64,000 nt of DNA, taken from assembly GCF_004310425.1 (NCBI RefSeq), contig NZ_SIUB01000009.1, forward strand, positions 62,001 through 126,000. The letters run 5' to 3'. The stretch is from Hansschlegelia quercus (lineage in GTDB: Bacteria > Pseudomonadota > Alphaproteobacteria > Rhizobiales > Methylopilaceae). The position numbers and the translations under genes were made by a program. Below the pieces are notes generated by a model, which saw only the letters and a list, made by a program, of their open reading frames with translations, searched no databases and had not been told where the DNA came from. Positions 62,415 to 64,000 of the stretch are shown here, piece after piece (the first letter of the stretch is position 1; the number at the start of each line of letters is the position of its first letter).

Positions 62415-62491
62415 CGGGGCGTAGCTCAGCCTGGTAGAGCGCCTGCTTTGGGAGCAGGGGGTCGCATGTTCGAATCGTGTCGCCCCGACCA
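62415..62491 (+). tRNA. tRNA-Pro (anticodon UGG)
   Basis: Acceptor stem CGGGGCG with CGCCCCG, a D arm, an anticodon loop TTTGGGA on stem CCTGC/GCAGG (anticodon TGG), a TTCGAAT T-loop and an encoded CCA end. 77 bases in all. Confidence 0.97.
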
Positions 62492-62523
62492 ATGTCTTCG
62501 TTCATGCTGCGGAGGATGATCTT

Positions 62524-62829
62524 TTGGCCGTTCGCATCTTCAAGCCCGCGCGCACCGCAATGCAATCGGGCGTGGCGAAGACCAAACGCTGGATCCTTGA
62601 GCACGAACTCACAGAGGCCCGCCGGGTCGAGCCGCTGATGGGCTGGACCTCCTCGGGGGACATGAGCCAGCAGGTGCGCCTGTTCTTCGACACCAAGGAG
62701 GATGCGATCGCCTATGCGGTCCGAGAAGGCCTCGCTTACCGCGTCGAGGAACCGAAGAAGGTCGCGCCGCGCACGGCCGCCTATTCCGACAATTTCCGGG
62801 CCAACATCGCCGAGCCCTGGACGCACTGA
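62524..62829 (+). CDS. NADH dehydrogenase accessory subunit (NDUFS4-like)
   Basis: A 101-residue ETC complex I subunit conserved region (PF04800) protein, bacterial counterpart of NDUFS4, found as a supernumerary subunit of alphaproteobacterial complex I. Motifs: VRIFKPARTAMQSG, WILEHE, PLMGWTSSGDMSQQVRL and FDTKEDAIAYA. TTG start with GGAGG eight bases upstream. Set between two tRNA genes. Confidence 0.92.
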   Translation: MAVRIFKPARTAMQSGVAKTKRWILEHELTEARRVEPLMGWTSSGDMSQQVRLFFDTKEDAIAYAVREGLAYRVEEPKKVAPRTAAYSDNFRANIAEPWTH

Positions 62830-62842
62830 ACTAGACCATCAA

Positions 62843-62919
62843 GGCCCCGTAGCTCAGTTGGATAGAGCGTCAGCCTTCTAAGCTGAATGTCGCTGGTTCG
62901 AATCCAGCCGGGGTCGCCA
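62843..62919 (+). tRNA. tRNA-Arg (anticodon UCU)
   Basis: Acceptor GGCCCCG with CGGGGTC (one G.T pair), anticodon loop CTTCTAA on stem TCAGC/GCTGA (anticodon TCT), T-loop TTCGAAT and CCA end. 77 bases. Confidence 0.97.
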
Positions 62920-63168
62920 CCGGAATCTCCGAAGATTTAAGCGTCCTTAGAGTCAATCCAATCGCTGGAAGCCCGCCCGCGACAGCGATTGCAGCAAGAA
63001 AAGGTGCGGTCTTCAGAAACGCGCTTAGACGGCGCCGCCGGCGCTAAGCCGCAGGTTGATGATTGTCATTAAAGCAACAAGCGTTCCGAAGGTTATCAAT
63101 GGACCCGGAGCCCCTCGTGATGTCTTACGGGGCTGTATCTCTCACCACCTGTTCGTCGCAGGCGCTCC
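62920..63168. other. Gene-free stretch between tRNA-Arg and a broken nuclease gene
   Basis: No supported gene. A minus-strand frame at 62930-63045 reads a hydrophobic FLKTAPFLAAIAVAGG but has no start codon before an upstream stop. Base composition is less GC-biased than the window average. tRNA genes are common integration points, so this may mark the edge of an acquired segment. Confidence 0.4.
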
Positions 63169-63787
63169 TTAGCGTCCGGCGGCGAATGCGCGATCAGTTA
63201 TCGTCTTCGTCGGGCTCATTGTCGTTGGCGCGCGTTGGCCGACGATTGCGTGCTTCGACACGGTGAGGCGGCTCTTCCAGTTTCTGAGGTAAGCCTCCAC
63301 GAGCGATGGATAGTCCTCGATCAGCAGCAGGTTCTCTGCATTTCGCTTATCAGCGTTATACGTGAAATTATAGCTGCCGGTGGTCACCGCGCGCCGATCG
63401 AAAATCATGACCTTGTTGTGCGCGACGCCTGCAGATTTATCAATGAACACGGGGATGCCGCCCGCGACCAGCATCTTGAGTGCGCTTTGCGTGTCTTGGT
63501 GGGGCGCTTTCAGGATACGCGGACGTTACCCCCGCGCCGCTTGGCTATAACGAGCGCCTTCATTATCGGCCAGTTAGTAAAGTTGTGGCCGTTGACGAGG
63601 ATTTCGTCTTTGGCGGCTCGATCTGGCGGACATGAATCGGTGCGCAGCTCTGCTGCGGCGTAAAGTAGACACTCAAATGCGCCATCGCTGGCGCAGGGTA
63701 TTCTTGTAGGCTTAGAGCAGGCTGCGCCTCCGCATGTGGAATAGCGAAGACTAGTGCGAGGGCAGCGTACAGGATTTGCTTGGCCAA
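63169..63787 (-). pseudogene. Frameshifted phospholipase D-family nuclease gene
   Basis: Three reading frames together spell one exported PLD-type endonuclease of about 205 residues: signal peptide (MAKQILYAALALVFAIPHAEAQ), YFTPQQSCAP, then after a -1 shift near 63615 AKDEILVNGHNFTNWPIMKALVIAKRRG, then after another -1 shift near 63515 ILKAPHQDTQSALKML and the catalytic HNKVMIFD...SYNFT (HxK(x)4D) box, ending AENLLLIEDY. Each shift is explained by one missing base. The active-site half at 63169-63474 is intact. A read error at two places is the alternative. Confidence 0.75.
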
Positions 63788-63897
63788 GAAGTTGATCAGC
63801 GATTAGAGCAGGTTGCTCAACACTTTTGTCACTTACAGGCTGAAGTATGAACCCATCTAACTGGTTCCGCCTGCCATCGCTTAGACGATGTTCTCAT

Positions 63898-64000
63898 CTA
63901 CTCGTCGATCGGTGGCAGCTCGAAGTCTGCAGCGGGGCCGGCGGCTTCCGAAAGATAACGCAGTGCGTCGGGCACCTTAGATTCGACAGGCTCGAAGTAG
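63898..64000 (-). CDS. C-terminal end of a gene running off the right edge
   Basis: The last 33 codons of a minus-strand frame ending FELPPIDE and a TAG at 63898-63900; the rest lies outside the window. Acidic end with VPDALRYLSEAAGPA. Too short to name. Confidence 0.5.
   Translation of the reverse strand, partial: YFEPVESKVPDALRYLSEAAGPAADFELPPIDE

Noticed and set aside
62930-63045. A minus-strand hydrophobic frame ending at tRNA-Arg.
   Set aside because: No start codon between the upstream stop and the frame, and it runs into the tRNA gene.

Overview
The window is GC-rich (roughly two thirds G+C by eye), gene-dense DNA from an alphaproteobacterium, most likely of the Hyphomicrobiales (Rhizobiales). 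This is inferred from the gene order mraZ-rsmH-ftsL-ftsI-murEF-mraY-murD-ftsW-murGC-murB-ddl-ftsQAZ, the alphaproteobacterial NDUFS4-type complex I subunit, the entericidin-like lipoprotein, a tandem-domain cold-shock protein, and REP-type intergenic palindromes of kinds common in that order. The genus cannot be fixed from the sequence alone. No CRISPR array, prophage or intact insertion sequence was seen.

Layout. 1-6 kb: housekeeping and envelope genes (entericidin, YmdB-type phosphoesterase, isochorismatase-like hydrolase, panB, a TerB/J-domain protein, a peptidoglycan amidase and a lytic transglycosylase). 6.0-6.4 kb: RNase P RNA. 6.4-26 kb: a complete division and cell wall (dcw) cluster whose reading frames mostly overlap by a few bases. 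Its promoter region carries three exact and one degenerate TGGG-type repeat at 10-bp spacing over the -35/-10 interval, which reads as an MraZ autoregulatory operator. murB alone is set off, by two different long inverted repeats. 26-38 kb: bamD, recN, ligA, otsA, moaA, a UvrD-like helicase and small unknowns.

38-51 kb: a selenium/molybdenum formate dehydrogenase island. A tusA-like gene diverges from a three-subunit formate dehydrogenase-N/O operon whose catalytic subunit is read through an in-frame UGA (Sec200) followed by a bacterial SECIS-like hairpin. After a small opposing gene come fdhE, selA, a Sel1-repeat gene, selB, an unknown gene and moeA. Together these supply the enzyme, its maturation factor, two of the selenocysteine machinery proteins and a molybdopterin step. 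selC (tRNA-Sec) and selD are not in the window, so they must lie elsewhere.

51-64 kb: opgGH for periplasmic glucans, a SPOR protein, glmU, a flavoprotein, a phytanoyl-CoA-dioxygenase-like protein, glyoxalase I, a two-domain cold-shock protein, DUF192 and DUF2177 proteins, a BrnA-type antitoxin without a visible toxin, tRNA-Pro(UGG), an NDUFS4-type gene and tRNA-Arg(UCU). The last kilobase looks degraded: a phospholipase-D-type nuclease gene carries two frameshifts, and a gene runs off the right edge. A 26-codon open frame at 59.9 kb looks like the N-terminal stub of a lost sirtuin gene.
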